64,000 nt of DNA from an uncultured Clostridia bacterium (GTDB lineage Bacteria; Bacillota; Clostridia; UBA1381): NCBI GenBank assembly GCA_934462715.1, contig CAKSIJ010000001.1:186001-250000 (forward strand), in the 5' to 3' direction. Under the pieces are notes generated by a model, which worked only from the letters and a program-made list of their open reading frames with translations, did not search any database and was not told where the DNA came from. Both the position numbers and the translations under genes were made by a program. Below are positions 8,258-15,275 of the stretch, piece after piece (position 1 is the first letter of the stretch; each line of letters begins with the position of its first letter).

Positions 8258-8851
8258 CTACTTATTCAATATATTATTGATCAAATCAACCGCAAAAAAT
8301 CTTATGTTATAGCCCCGGCTGTCCGCATGAATCAGCTTATATGCCTCATCGGACAGCCTTTCTTTCAGCTTCTCCTCCCCATTTGCGCTTAAATTTCCCG
8401 TTACCGCTTCGGTAAAGCATAAAGGCGGATATGCAATACACCACCAGTTTTCTCCCTCTCCGTTACCGAGAGTTGCTTTAATACAGTCATATTTTCCCGA
8501 CGGCATTTTTATGTTATCATACTTCTTTGCCGGGAAATATGAAACGGTTTTTATAAGCCGGCATTGATAATCAATGCCATTATCCGATAAAAAGACGTTG
8601 ATTTTTTCCGTAAGCGGATTCAGTTCATAATAAACCCCTGTTTTATCTGACAGGTTTTTGTTTTCAATATACTCGTTTATCATATCACGCACTGCAAATT
8701 TCACGGCTATATCCTTAGGCGATGAGCTGTTGGCAATAACATGAAGCCTCAGCAAATTATCGGACAACTCATGATTTATTGAAATCGAGTACGCCGCTGC
8801 GCAAAGCAGTATATCACAAATAATAACCGACACTAAAAGTAATTTCTTCAC
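8258..8851 (-). CDS. spoIIR: stage II sporulation protein R
   Basis: SpoIIR is made in the forespore and exported to trigger SpoIIGA-dependent processing of pro-sigma-E in the mother cell. The 197-residue product has an N-terminal membrane/signal segment (about 4-24), the LRLHVIANSSSPKD family motif, and the GNGEGENWWCIAYPPLCF hallmark near residue 150. Length is normal for the shorter Clostridial forms. The start is GTG at 8851 with GGAGG six bases upstream; the palindromic hairpin element described below touches that site. It converges with the amidohydrolase with no intergenic base. It marks the organism as belonging to a spore-forming lineage. Confidence 0.93.
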   Translation of the reverse strand: MKKLLLVSVIICDILLCAAAYSISINHELSDNLLRLHVIANSSSPKDIAVKFAVRDMINEYIENKNLSDKTGVYYELNPLTEKINVFLSDNGIDYQCRLIKTVSYFPAKKYDNIKMPSGKYDCIKATLGNGEGENWWCIAYPPLCFTEAVTGNLSANGEEKLKERLSDEAYKLIHADSRGYNIRFFAVDLINNILNK

Positions 8852-8858
8852 TTTAATC

Positions 8859-8921
8859 CTCCATTCCGCCGCCGTGCGGCGGCTGTGATTGATTGCAGAA
8901 AATCAATGGCGGTATGCCGCC
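8859..8921 (-). repeat. hairpin-SD element, spoIIR copy, plus second palindrome
   Basis: GCCGCCGTGCGGCGGC (8868-8883) lies directly 5' of the spoIIR Shine-Dalgarno on the minus strand, with GGAATGGAGG joining hairpin and gene. Related copies sit at 13120, 22921, 23650, 36287, 42931 and 54980, always in this position. A second palindrome, GGCGGTATGCCGCC (8908-8921), is 25 bp further upstream and occurs only here. Confidence 0.75.
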
Positions 8922-9058
8922 TTACCGATATAATGAATTTTTGTCAGTTATTTTAATTTTTATACTCTATTGCTGTCAAAATAAAGAAATCAGAATGAAG
9001 CAAATTTCATTCCGATGTAGAATACCTATATAATAGTATAAGTCTCTTTATCAAATTC

Positions 9059-9162
9059 AAACTCGCTTTTGCGAGTTTGCACCATACTTATTCACTTTTC
9101 ACTATTACTTATTACTTCCAAAAATCGGCAAATCCTTTTGAGTGAATAGTGAAAAGTGAATA
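9059..9162. repeat. hairpin and 18-bp inverted repeat near tRNA-Thr
   Basis: The gap between spoIIR and tRNA-Thr holds no gene. It contains a perfect hairpin AAACTCGC-TTTT-GCGAGTTT (9059-9078). It also contains a near-perfect inverted repeat: TATTCACTTTTCACTATT (9089-9106) faces AATAGTGAAAAGTGAATA (9145-9162). A related AGTGAA...GTAAAA stretch flanks tRNA-Gly near 2900-2925. This looks like a small intergenic repeat family linked to tRNA terminators. Confidence 0.6.
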
Positions 9163-9172
9163 GTGTAAAAGT

Positions 9173-9206
9173 AAAATCGACAAGCACTTTCGTACTTGTC
9201 GATTTT
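9173..9206 (-). terminator. terminator of tRNA-Thr
   Basis: Minus-strand stem AAAATCGACAAG / CTTGTCGATTTT with an A/T border on both sides, directly after the encoded CCA. It shares the GACAAG...CTTGTC core and CTTTC loop element with the tRNA-Gly terminator. Confidence 0.8.
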
Positions 9207-9282
9207 TGGAGCTGATGACGAGAGTCGAACTCGTGACCTCTACACTACCAATGTAGTGCTCTGCCAACTGAGCTACATCAGC
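9207..9282 (-). tRNA. tRNA-Thr (anticodon GGT)
   Basis: Cloverleaf on the minus strand: acceptor arms GCTGATG / CATCAGC, D arm GCTC...GAGC, anticodon stem CTACA / TGTAG with loop TTGGTAG (anticodon GGT), T arm ACGAG-TTCGACT-CTCGT, discriminator T, encoded CCA. All seven acceptor pairs match. Confidence 0.97.
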
Positions 9283-9293
9283 ACAACAATAAT

Positions 9294-9322
9294 ATTATAC
9301 ACCATAATCAGCGATTTGTCAA
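9294..9322 (-). promoter_or_regulatory. promoter of tRNA-Thr
   Basis: Minus-strand TTGACA (9322-9317), 17-bp spacer, TATAAT (9299-9294), about 12 bp before the tRNA: a perfect sigma-A promoter like that of tRNA-Gly. Confidence 0.93.
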
Positions 9323-9400
9323 CTGTTTTTTTCTAAAATTTGATATTTTTTGTGATTTTCTTTAGTTAACAGCTGATTAAAATTTTACTGTTAAAGATAT

Positions 9401-9430
9401 AAAACTGTGAGCCTGCGGCAACACAGTTTT
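9401..9430 (-). terminator. terminator of the lysine transporter operon
   Basis: Minus-strand stem AAAACTGTG / CACAGTTTT with a GCC-GCA-GGC inner loop, about 20 bp after the ATPase gene, followed by ATATCTTT. A/T borders on both sides; the T-tract is modest. Confidence 0.65.
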
Positions 9431-9448
9431 TATCATTAACAATCATTT

Positions 9449-10183
9449 TTATTGATTCATAAACCTTGACAAAAATTCCTTTGTTTCGATTCTTTTCGGG
9501 TCGGTGAATATTTCCTGTGGAGTTCCCTCCTCGCAGATGACGCCTTGATTCATAAACACCACATGATTTGAAACATCTCTTGCGAAAGCCATTTCATGAG
9601 TTACAATAATCATTGTAAGTCCTTCCTTGGCAATGTTCTTTATAACGTCGAGAACCTCTCCGACCATTTGGGGATCAAGCGCAGATGTCGGCTCATCAAA
9701 CAGAATAACGTCCGGCTTCATAGCCAGCGCTCTTGCAATTGCAACTCTCTGCTTCTGACCCCCCGACAGCTGTCTTGGCTTTGCGTTGATATACGGCGCC
9801 ATGCCAACCTTTTCAAGATAATGCATAGCCTGTTTTTCAGCTGTGTCCTTGTCAAGACCCAAAACCTTTCTCTGACCTATCATACAGTTTTTCAAAACCG
9901 TCATATTATCAAAAAGGTTAAAACTCTGGAAAACCATTTCAACCTTAGAACGATATGCAGGAATATTTTTTGTTTCCAGAATATTTTGTCCCTTGTAAAT
10001 AATCTCACCGCCGGTCGGTTCTTCCAAAAGATTTATACATCTTAAAAGAGTTGACTTACCCGAACCCGATGCTCCGATTATACAGGTAACATCTCCGGTA
10101 TTAACCGAGAAATTAATTCCTTTGAGTATTTCATTTTCGCCAAAGGATTTTTTTAAGTTATTTACAGAAATTACAGAAGACAT
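9449..10183 (-). CDS. amino-acid (lysine) ABC transporter, ATP-binding protein
   Basis: The 244-residue ATPase of a polar amino-acid importer, GlnQ/HisP type. Walker A GASGSGKST (about 36-44), signature LSGGQKQR, Walker B VILFDEPTSALDP and the H-loop THEMAFAR are all present. It powers the permease encoded just upstream. The two genes overlap by one base (TGATG), indicating translational coupling, and GGAGGG precedes the ATG. It is the last gene of the riboswitch-controlled transcript and is followed by a hairpin terminator. Lysine specificity is inferred from the riboswitch, not from this protein. Confidence 0.93.
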   Translation of the reverse strand: MSSVISVNNLKKSFGENEILKGINFSVNTGDVTCIIGASGSGKSTLLRCINLLEEPTGGEIIYKGQNILETKNIPAYRSKVEMVFQSFNLFDNMTVLKNCMIGQRKVLGLDKDTAEKQAMHYLEKVGMAPYINAKPRQLSGGQKQRVAIARALAMKPDVILFDEPTSALDPQMVGEVLDVIKNIAKEGLTMIIVTHEMAFARDVSNHVVFMNQGVICEEGTPQEIFTDPKRIETKEFLSRFMNQ

Positions 10184-10950
10184 CAGTTACCCTCCTTTGC
10201 AACAAATTCCTCGTCCGGCATTGTGGACGAATGATGTATCACATAGGACGAAGGTCCGTCGATTTTATGTTCAATGAACTTCAGCAAGCGTGTAATCGAG
10301 AATGTAAGTATAAAATAGATTACGCACGCAACCACATAGGTTTCAAATATTGCCCATGTCATTTTTGAGATTTTTGCCGTAAAGAAATACAGCTCCGTTA
10401 CGCCGATAACGTTCAAAACAGAAGTATCCTTTATATTAATAACAAACTCATTGCTTATAGCCGGCAGAATGTTTCTCATGGTCTGCGGAACAATGACGTT
10501 TATCATCGTCTGCCAGTGGTTCATACCTATCGAATATGCGCCCTCAAACTGACCTTTGTCTATTGATATGATACCGCCTCTTACGATTTCCGCCATATAT
10601 GCGCCGGTATTTATCGAAACAATGAATATACCCGCAGGTATCAGCGGCAGAGTTTTACCGCCGTTCATAAAAGCATACCCCCAGAAGATAACCATTGACT
10701 GAACCATCATAGGAGTTCCTCTGAAAATTTCAACGTAAATGCTTATCATAGCATTTACAATTTTAAGCAAAAACTTTATAAACGGATTTTTTGATTTCGG
10801 TATTGTTCTTACAATTCCTGTTATCAAACCGATTATAAGACCTATTATCGTACCTGTCAGCGCTATCAGCATTGTATATCCGATACCCTGCAGGAAATAT
10901 CCCTTGTATTTTACCAAAATATCTAAAACTTCATTTAAAAATGCAGTCAT
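10183..10950 (-). CDS. amino-acid (lysine) ABC transporter, permease
   Basis: A 255-residue inner-membrane permease of the HisM/GlnP family with about five hydrophobic segments. The EAA-type cytoplasmic loop is seen as EGAYSIGMNHWQTMINVIVPQ (first 20 residues of it, about 138-157), the ATPase contact. It forms the translocation path, probably as a homodimer because no second permease gene is present. The ribosome site AGGAAGGA precedes the ATG. It lies between the binding protein (90 bp upstream) and the ATPase (1-bp overlap). Likely lysine transport, from the upstream riboswitch. Confidence 0.92.
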   Translation of the reverse strand: MTAFLNEVLDILVKYKGYFLQGIGYTMLIALTGTIIGLIIGLITGIVRTIPKSKNPFIKFLLKIVNAMISIYVEIFRGTPMMVQSMVIFWGYAFMNGGKTLPLIPAGIFIVSINTGAYMAEIVRGGIISIDKGQFEGAYSIGMNHWQTMINVIVPQTMRNILPAISNEFVINIKDTSVLNVIGVTELYFFTAKISKMTWAIFETYVVACVIYFILTFSITRLLKFIEHKIDGPSSYVIHHSSTMPDEEFVAKEGN

Positions 10951-11040
10951 AAATTTATTTCCTTCCTGCTCTCGTTATTTTGGACTGCAGCTTCAATGCG
11001 GCAGTCCAAACACGGTTAACTGTTATTTTAAATCTGCTTA

Positions 11041-11889
11041 TTATTCCTCTGTCGGAGCAATCTTAACCATTTCCGACATCAAGGTCTTTTGTGCGTCAGC
11101 GTCAAGATCTGCAAGAGCGCTGTTGATCTTTGCTGTAAGGTCTGAACCCTTTTTAACTCCAACTGCAACACTTGTATCCCCTTCATCTGCCTTAAAACCT
11201 GTATCGTTGTTTACAAGAGGAATATAATCATACTGCGGATCCTCGCAAACCGACATTGCTGTAGGTTCCTCCGCAATATAACCGTCAATCGTTCCTGCGC
11301 TCAGAGCGATAAGCATTGTCGAGAAGTCTGCAAGCTCGTTTACCTGTGCTTCTGTCTGCTCTGTCAAAGCGTTCAAGTGGAAAGTACCTGACTGTGCGGC
11401 AATTTTCTTATCCTTTAAATCTGCAATTGTCTTTACGTCTGAAAGATTTCCTTTCTTTGTGATAACAACAAGGTTTGAAGTATAGTAGTTATTCGAGAAA
11501 TCAATCTTTTCTCTTCTCTCTGCCGTAGGGCTCATACCAGCAATAATCATATCAAGCTTACCCGATTGAACGCCCGGAATAAGACTGTCCCATTCGTATG
11601 AATAGATTTCAAGCTTCTTGCCCATTGAATCGGCAATTTTCTTAGCCACCTGAACATCGTAGCCGTTTGTAAACATATTGTCAACGTTTGCAATTGCAAT
11701 AGCATCGTTTGAATTGTCAGCCTGTGACCAGTTGTATGGTGCATAGTTACATTCCATACCTACACGGAGCACATCGCTCTCAGTCTGAGTGTTTTGTGCG
11801 TCATTTGTGTTTGTTTCTGTCTTTGAACCGCAGGCAGCCATGCTCATCATTAATGCGGAAGCCAGTAAAACCGATAAAATCTTTTTCAT
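11041..11889 (-). CDS. amino-acid (lysine) ABC transporter, substrate-binding lipoprotein
   Basis: A 282-residue family 3 solute-binding protein. The N terminus is a lipoprotein signal with lipobox MAAC and the modified cysteine at residue 20, followed by a Thr/Asn/Asp-rich linker. The Venus-flytrap body carries the family motifs: GYDVQVAKKIADSMGKKLEI, then DMIIAGMSPTAERREKIDFS and the later GTIDGYIAEEP. It captures the amino acid outside the membrane and feeds the permease. It is first in the operon, behind a lysine riboswitch with its own terminator, so supply is shut off when lysine is plentiful. AAGGTGG precedes the ATG. Confidence 0.93.
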   Translation of the reverse strand: MKKILSVLLASALMMSMAACGSKTETNTNDAQNTQTESDVLRVGMECNYAPYNWSQADNSNDAIAIANVDNMFTNGYDVQVAKKIADSMGKKLEIYSYEWDSLIPGVQSGKLDMIIAGMSPTAERREKIDFSNNYYTSNLVVITKKGNLSDVKTIADLKDKKIAAQSGTFHLNALTEQTEAQVNELADFSTMLIALSAGTIDGYIAEEPTAMSVCEDPQYDYIPLVNNDTGFKADEGDTSVAVGVKKGSDLTAKINSALADLDADAQKTLMSEMVKIAPTEE

Positions 11890-11925
11890 AAAAAAATACC
11901 ACCTTTTTAAATTTTCGTATCAAGC

Positions 11926-11971
11926 AAAAAAATAAGACCATGTACGCTTCATAGTCAAAACGTACACGGTC
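11926..11971 (-). terminator. riboswitch-linked terminator
   Basis: Minus-strand stem GACCGTGTACG / CGTACATGGTC (11 bp, one G-U) with a 14-nt loop, then TTATTTTTTT. It lies between the lysine aptamer and the binding-protein gene and is the expression platform: ligand binding should favour it. Confidence 0.88.
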
Positions 11972-12000
11972 GAAAAAATCCAAATACCAAATACTTATAA

Positions 12001-12175
12001 CTACGGATAGCGCTTCACAAATGTGACAGTTTACAGCATATTCTGCTGCACCCCAATATAAAACCTACAGGCAGTAAGTAAAATATTTCGGCGGTATTTC
12101 CTTTCGTACGGCTCGGACTGCCTGTCCTTTTGAACCGTCTTAATAATAAGTACCGCACCTCTACCATTAGTTGCT
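12001..12175 (-). promoter_or_regulatory. lysine riboswitch aptamer (L box)
   Basis: On the minus strand the leader shows the conserved L-box blocks in order: GGTAGAGGTGCGG, AAGGAAATACCGCCGAA, TTGGGGTGCAGCAG, AACTGTCAC and GAAGCGCTATC. P1 closes as CTA..GGTAG with CTATC..TAG. Together with the terminator at 11926-11971 this is a transcriptional OFF switch for the transporter genes. Recognition is by eye from the known consensus. Confidence 0.92.
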
Positions 12176-12201
12176 TAATAACAAATATATTTTTATTATT
12201 T

Positions 12202-12255
12202 AACAGATCCAATCTGTTATGTATGCATTATCTCACATATGTTTAATATTGTCAA
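12202..12255 (-). promoter_or_regulatory. promoter and start-site palindrome of the lysine transporter unit
   Basis: Minus-strand TTGACA (12255-12250), 17-bp spacer, GATAAT (12232-12227). Transcription would begin near 12220. Exactly there lies a perfect inverted repeat AACAGAT-CCA-ATCTGTT (12202-12218), which could be an operator or a 5'-end stabilising hairpin. The rest of the gap down to the esterase stop (12318) shows nothing else. Confidence 0.85.
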
Positions 12256-12317
12256 GAGAAATTATAAATTTCGTCATATATCAACAAATTTTTTTCAAGT
12301 ATTCGGAAAAACTTGTG

Positions 12318-13103
12318 TTATTTTATAAGCCCGATGTCGATAAGCCATTTTTCAAGCAGCTTTGACCACTCGGCAACATGAGGTCTGTCGGCTGCAAGTC
12401 CCAGTCCGTGAGGACCGTCCGGGAAAATGTGCATTTCAAATTGCTTGTTGAGCGTTCTGAGCTTTTCTCCGTATTTTAAGCTGTTGGATACATTCACCCC
12501 ACCGTCGTTTGACGTGTGCCAGATAAACGCTTCCGGTGTTTTTTCGTCCGCAATCAGAATCGGGTCAAGCTCCGCCGCCGAATAAATCTTTTCTTCTCCC
12601 AAAAGACTTATCACAGAGCCTACATGGCAAATACTCAAATCAGAGAAATTGATTACCGGATAACAAAGTATCTGATAGTTCGGAATGTAATCCTCCCTGT
12701 CGATTTCATCGGTATTTTCAAATTCTATCGGTTGTCTGTAGGTTGAAACCAACGCCGCAAGATGTCCTCCGGCAGACGAACCCATAACCGCAATTTTATC
12801 CTTATCTATTCCGAATTTTTCGGCATTGTGCCTTACCCACCGAACGCTTCTGCGTGCGTCCGCAAGCGGCAACGGAAAATACTTCGGTCTGACTCTGTAC
12901 TGCATAACAAATGCGTCAAGTCCGATTGAGTTTAAAAATTCCGCATAACCCTTTCCCTCATGCTCGGCTCTTGCGCAATATCCGCCTCCCGGGAATATTA
13001 CAACCGCTCCTCTTCCCTTTTTGTTTTCAGCCTTATAATATTCAATATCAGGCTCTTCGGTGTAATCTCCGGGAATAACGTCCCACAATTTAAATTTTTC
13101 CAT
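12318..13103 (-). CDS. alpha/beta-hydrolase esterase
   Basis: A 261-residue cytoplasmic esterase of the acetylesterase / BD-FAE-like group. The oxyanion strand IFPGGGYCARAEHEG is at about 37-50, the nucleophile is Ser110 in GSSAGG, the acid Asp lies in HTSNDGGVN, and His232 in DGPHG completes the triad. Such enzymes remove acetyl or other acyl groups from sugars. The start has AGGAAAATTATT upstream, and a GCCGC-AGCA-GCGGC hairpin sits just before that site. It stands alone between the lysine transporter and the M42 peptidases. A role in deacetylating imported glycans would suit the locus further along, but this is inference. Confidence 0.87.
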   Translation of the reverse strand: MEKFKLWDVIPGDYTEEPDIEYYKAENKKGRGAVVIFPGGGYCARAEHEGKGYAEFLNSIGLDAFVMQYRVRPKYFPLPLADARRSVRWVRHNAEKFGIDKDKIAVMGSSAGGHLAALVSTYRQPIEFENTDEIDREDYIPNYQILCYPVINFSDLSICHVGSVISLLGEEKIYSAAELDPILIADEKTPEAFIWHTSNDGGVNVSNSLKYGEKLRTLNKQFEMHIFPDGPHGLGLAADRPHVAEWSKLLEKWLIDIGLIK

Positions 13104-13109
13104 AATAAT

Positions 13110-13133
13110 TTTCCTTTCAGCCGCAGCAGCGGC
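13110..13133 (-). repeat. hairpin-SD element, esterase copy (diverged)
   Basis: GCCGC-AGCA-GCGGC (13120-13133) immediately 5' of the ribosome site of the esterase gene on the minus strand. It is a diverged member of the same leader-hairpin family. Confidence 0.55.
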
Positions 13134-13153
13134 ATTAAAATACAGTTTTTATC

Positions 13154-14182
13154 TTATAAAATATTTTTAAACGCTTCCTCGCTATCGGATAAAAACGCTT
13201 TGCAAAGCTTCAGCGCAGAATCTATATCGTCAAGTGACGCAAGAGAAGCCGGAGAGTGAATATATCTGCAAGGCACCGATATTGAAGCGCACTTTACTCC
13301 CTCTCGCGATAAATGTATCACACCTGCGTCATTTCCTCCCGAAGCCATCTTTTTATGCTGAACATTAATGTTATTCTTTTCGGCAAGCTTAAAGAGATAA
13401 TCACAGAATTTTTTATCAACAATAGTTGTTCTGTCCATAAAGCTTATTGCCGCACCCTCGCCCATGGCGGTAACATAGTCATGTTCCTCCGCTCCCGGTA
13501 CGTCACAGCAGGTTGTACCCTCTATCACAAGCGCTAAATCGGGTTTTATTCTGTCGGCTGCAATCCTTGCACCCCTCAATCCGACTTCTTCCTGAGTTAC
13601 AAAGCAGAACCATGTATCATATTCCGGCTGCTGCTTTACCAGTTCACAAAGAATATAACAGCCTACTCTGTCATCAATTGCCTTTGCCTTAATCGTATGC
13701 TTTCCGAAAAGCTCCGCTTCAGTATCAAACGCAACATAATCTCCGAGCTTTACATACTTTTTTGCGTCCTCCTCGTTCTTTGCGCCTATATCGATATAAA
13801 GGCTGCTCTTTTTCGGAACGCTTTCTCTTTCCTTTCTCGTTGTAAGGTGAACCGCCTTTAAGCCGATAATTCCTTTAAGCTTATCACGTCCAACTCTCAC
13901 TTTTTTGGAAATTATCACTCTCGTATCGATTCCGCCGACCGCCTTGAATTTCAAGTAGCCCTCTTTTGTGAATCCGCTCACAATCAGACCCACCTCGTCC
14001 ATATGAGCCGACAGCATCAAGGTTTTCCCATGTTTTTTTCCGTTTCTCTTTACAAGCAGATTGCCCATGCTGTCAATTTTAATTTCATCGGCAAATTGCT
14101 CCGTTTCGTTTTTAATCAGTTCTCTGACTTCTTTTTCACAGCCGCTTACTCCATCTGCATTACATAATTTTTCTAAAAGCAT
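13154..14182 (-). CDS. M42 family aminopeptidase (second of tandem pair)
   Basis: A 342-residue co-catalytic metallopeptidase of the M42 / glutamyl aminopeptidase-endoglucanase M group, which trims N-terminal residues from peptides in large cytoplasmic oligomers. Metal ligands are in SAHMDEVG (His60), AIDDRVG, the TQEEVGLRG catalytic Glu pair and VIEGTTCCD, with the final His near HSPASL. GGAGG precedes the ATG. It overlaps the upstream paralogue by 10 bp, so the two are co-translated and may form mixed or separate shells. There is no signal peptide. Probable role: recycling of peptides, consistent with a peptide- and amino-acid-using anaerobe. Confidence 0.93.
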   Translation of the reverse strand: MLLEKLCNADGVSGCEKEVRELIKNETEQFADEIKIDSMGNLLVKRNGKKHGKTLMLSAHMDEVGLIVSGFTKEGYLKFKAVGGIDTRVIISKKVRVGRDKLKGIIGLKAVHLTTRKERESVPKKSSLYIDIGAKNEEDAKKYVKLGDYVAFDTEAELFGKHTIKAKAIDDRVGCYILCELVKQQPEYDTWFCFVTQEEVGLRGARIAADRIKPDLALVIEGTTCCDVPGAEEHDYVTAMGEGAAISFMDRTTIVDKKFCDYLFKLAEKNNINVQHKKMASGGNDAGVIHLSREGVKCASISVPCRYIHSPASLASLDDIDSALKLCKAFLSDSEEAFKNIL

Positions 14183-15204
14183 AACCAGTCCTCCGAATAA
14201 TCGTCCGATTCCTTCAAAAATCTTTCAAGCAATATTACGGTCGCTTCAAGATCTCTTAAATCCACCGTTTCTACACTTGTATGCATATATTTAAGCGGTA
14301 TCGACAAAAGTCCCGTAGGTATTCCGCTTCTTACTACCTGCATTGCCCAAGCGTCTGTTCCGGTATCGTCCGGCTCTACCATAGTATTGGTTTTTATATC
14401 ATATTTTTTTGCAATTTCAAACAGCTTGTCCGAAACCTTAGGGTGTATATTCAGTCCTATCGAAATTACCGTTCCGCTTCCGGCTTCAACAGCGTCCTCG
14501 GAATTATCGGGAGTTATGGCATGACACACGTCAATCGCCACGGCGCAATCGGGATATATTCCGAAAGCCGCAACCTTAGCGCCCCTCAGTCCGACCTCCT
14601 CCTGAACCGAAATTGATGCGTATAAATCGGCATTAATATTGTTGACCCTTTTAAAGATTTCAATAATTGCCGCAACACCGCCTCTGTCGTCTATCGTTTT
14701 TGTACTGTAGTTATCATTCAAAAGCTTGCCGACAGACTGTGGGAGCGTTACAGAATCTCCTATAGATACTATCCTTTTTACTTCCTCCGCACTCAGTCCG
14801 GTATCAATTGACATATCCTTTATTTTTATACTCTTATCGGCTTCTCCCGGTGCAAGAACATGGGGAGGCTTTGCTCCGATTACCCCTTTAATGTCCTTTT
14901 TGCCGTGAACCGTAACCTCGCATGACGGCAGTGTTCTCTGATCCACTCCGCCGATATTTACAAAGCTTATAAATCCTCTTTCGTCTATGTTTGAAACCAT
15001 AAGTCCGATTTCATCACAGTGCGCTTCAATCAAAAAGCTTCTGTCGGATTTTTTGCCTTTTTTCAGTGCGATAACATTTCCGAGCGCATCAATTCTTACT
15101 TCATCACAATACGGCTCTATCATAGCCTTGATTTTTTCGTTGATTCTGTATTCAAACCCCGAAATACCTCTCAAATCACTAAGCTCTCTGAGCAGTTTTT
15201 CCAT
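14173..15204 (-). CDS. M42 family aminopeptidase (first of tandem pair)
   Basis: A 343-residue paralogue of the next gene with the same metal-site order: EAHCDEIG (His62), TIDDRGG, VQEEVGLRG, AIDVCHA and a terminal KYMHTSVE. In the third ligand block it has DVCHA where the neighbour has EGTTC, so the two probably prefer different N-terminal residues. GGAGGGATAAAAA stands before the ATG. It ends 10 bp inside the downstream gene. A terminator for typA lies just upstream, so the pair is likely a separate two-gene unit. Confidence 0.93.
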   Translation of the reverse strand: MEKLLRELSDLRGISGFEYRINEKIKAMIEPYCDEVRIDALGNVIALKKGKKSDRSFLIEAHCDEIGLMVSNIDERGFISFVNIGGVDQRTLPSCEVTVHGKKDIKGVIGAKPPHVLAPGEADKSIKIKDMSIDTGLSAEEVKRIVSIGDSVTLPQSVGKLLNDNYSTKTIDDRGGVAAIIEIFKRVNNINADLYASISVQEEVGLRGAKVAAFGIYPDCAVAIDVCHAITPDNSEDAVEAGSGTVISIGLNIHPKVSDKLFEIAKKYDIKTNTMVEPDDTGTDAWAMQVVRSGIPTGLLSIPLKYMHTSVETVDLRDLEATVILLERFLKESDDYSEDWLCF

Positions 15205-15245
15205 TTTTTATCCCTCCAGACCACAAATTCGTCTTGTACGTAAAT

Positions 15246-15269
15246 AAGGCTGTTCAAAAAAACAGCCTT
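15246..15269 (-). terminator. terminator of typA
   Basis: Minus-strand stem AAGGCTGTT / AACAGCCTT with a T-rich 6-nt loop, 7 bp after the typA stop, followed by ATTTAC. Short T-tract. Confidence 0.65.
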
Positions 15270-15275
15270 TCTACA

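Noticed and set aside
11547..11744. 65-codon minus-strand frame inside the lysine-binding protein gene
   Set aside because: Same-strand alternate frame within a clear lipoprotein gene; no start signal.
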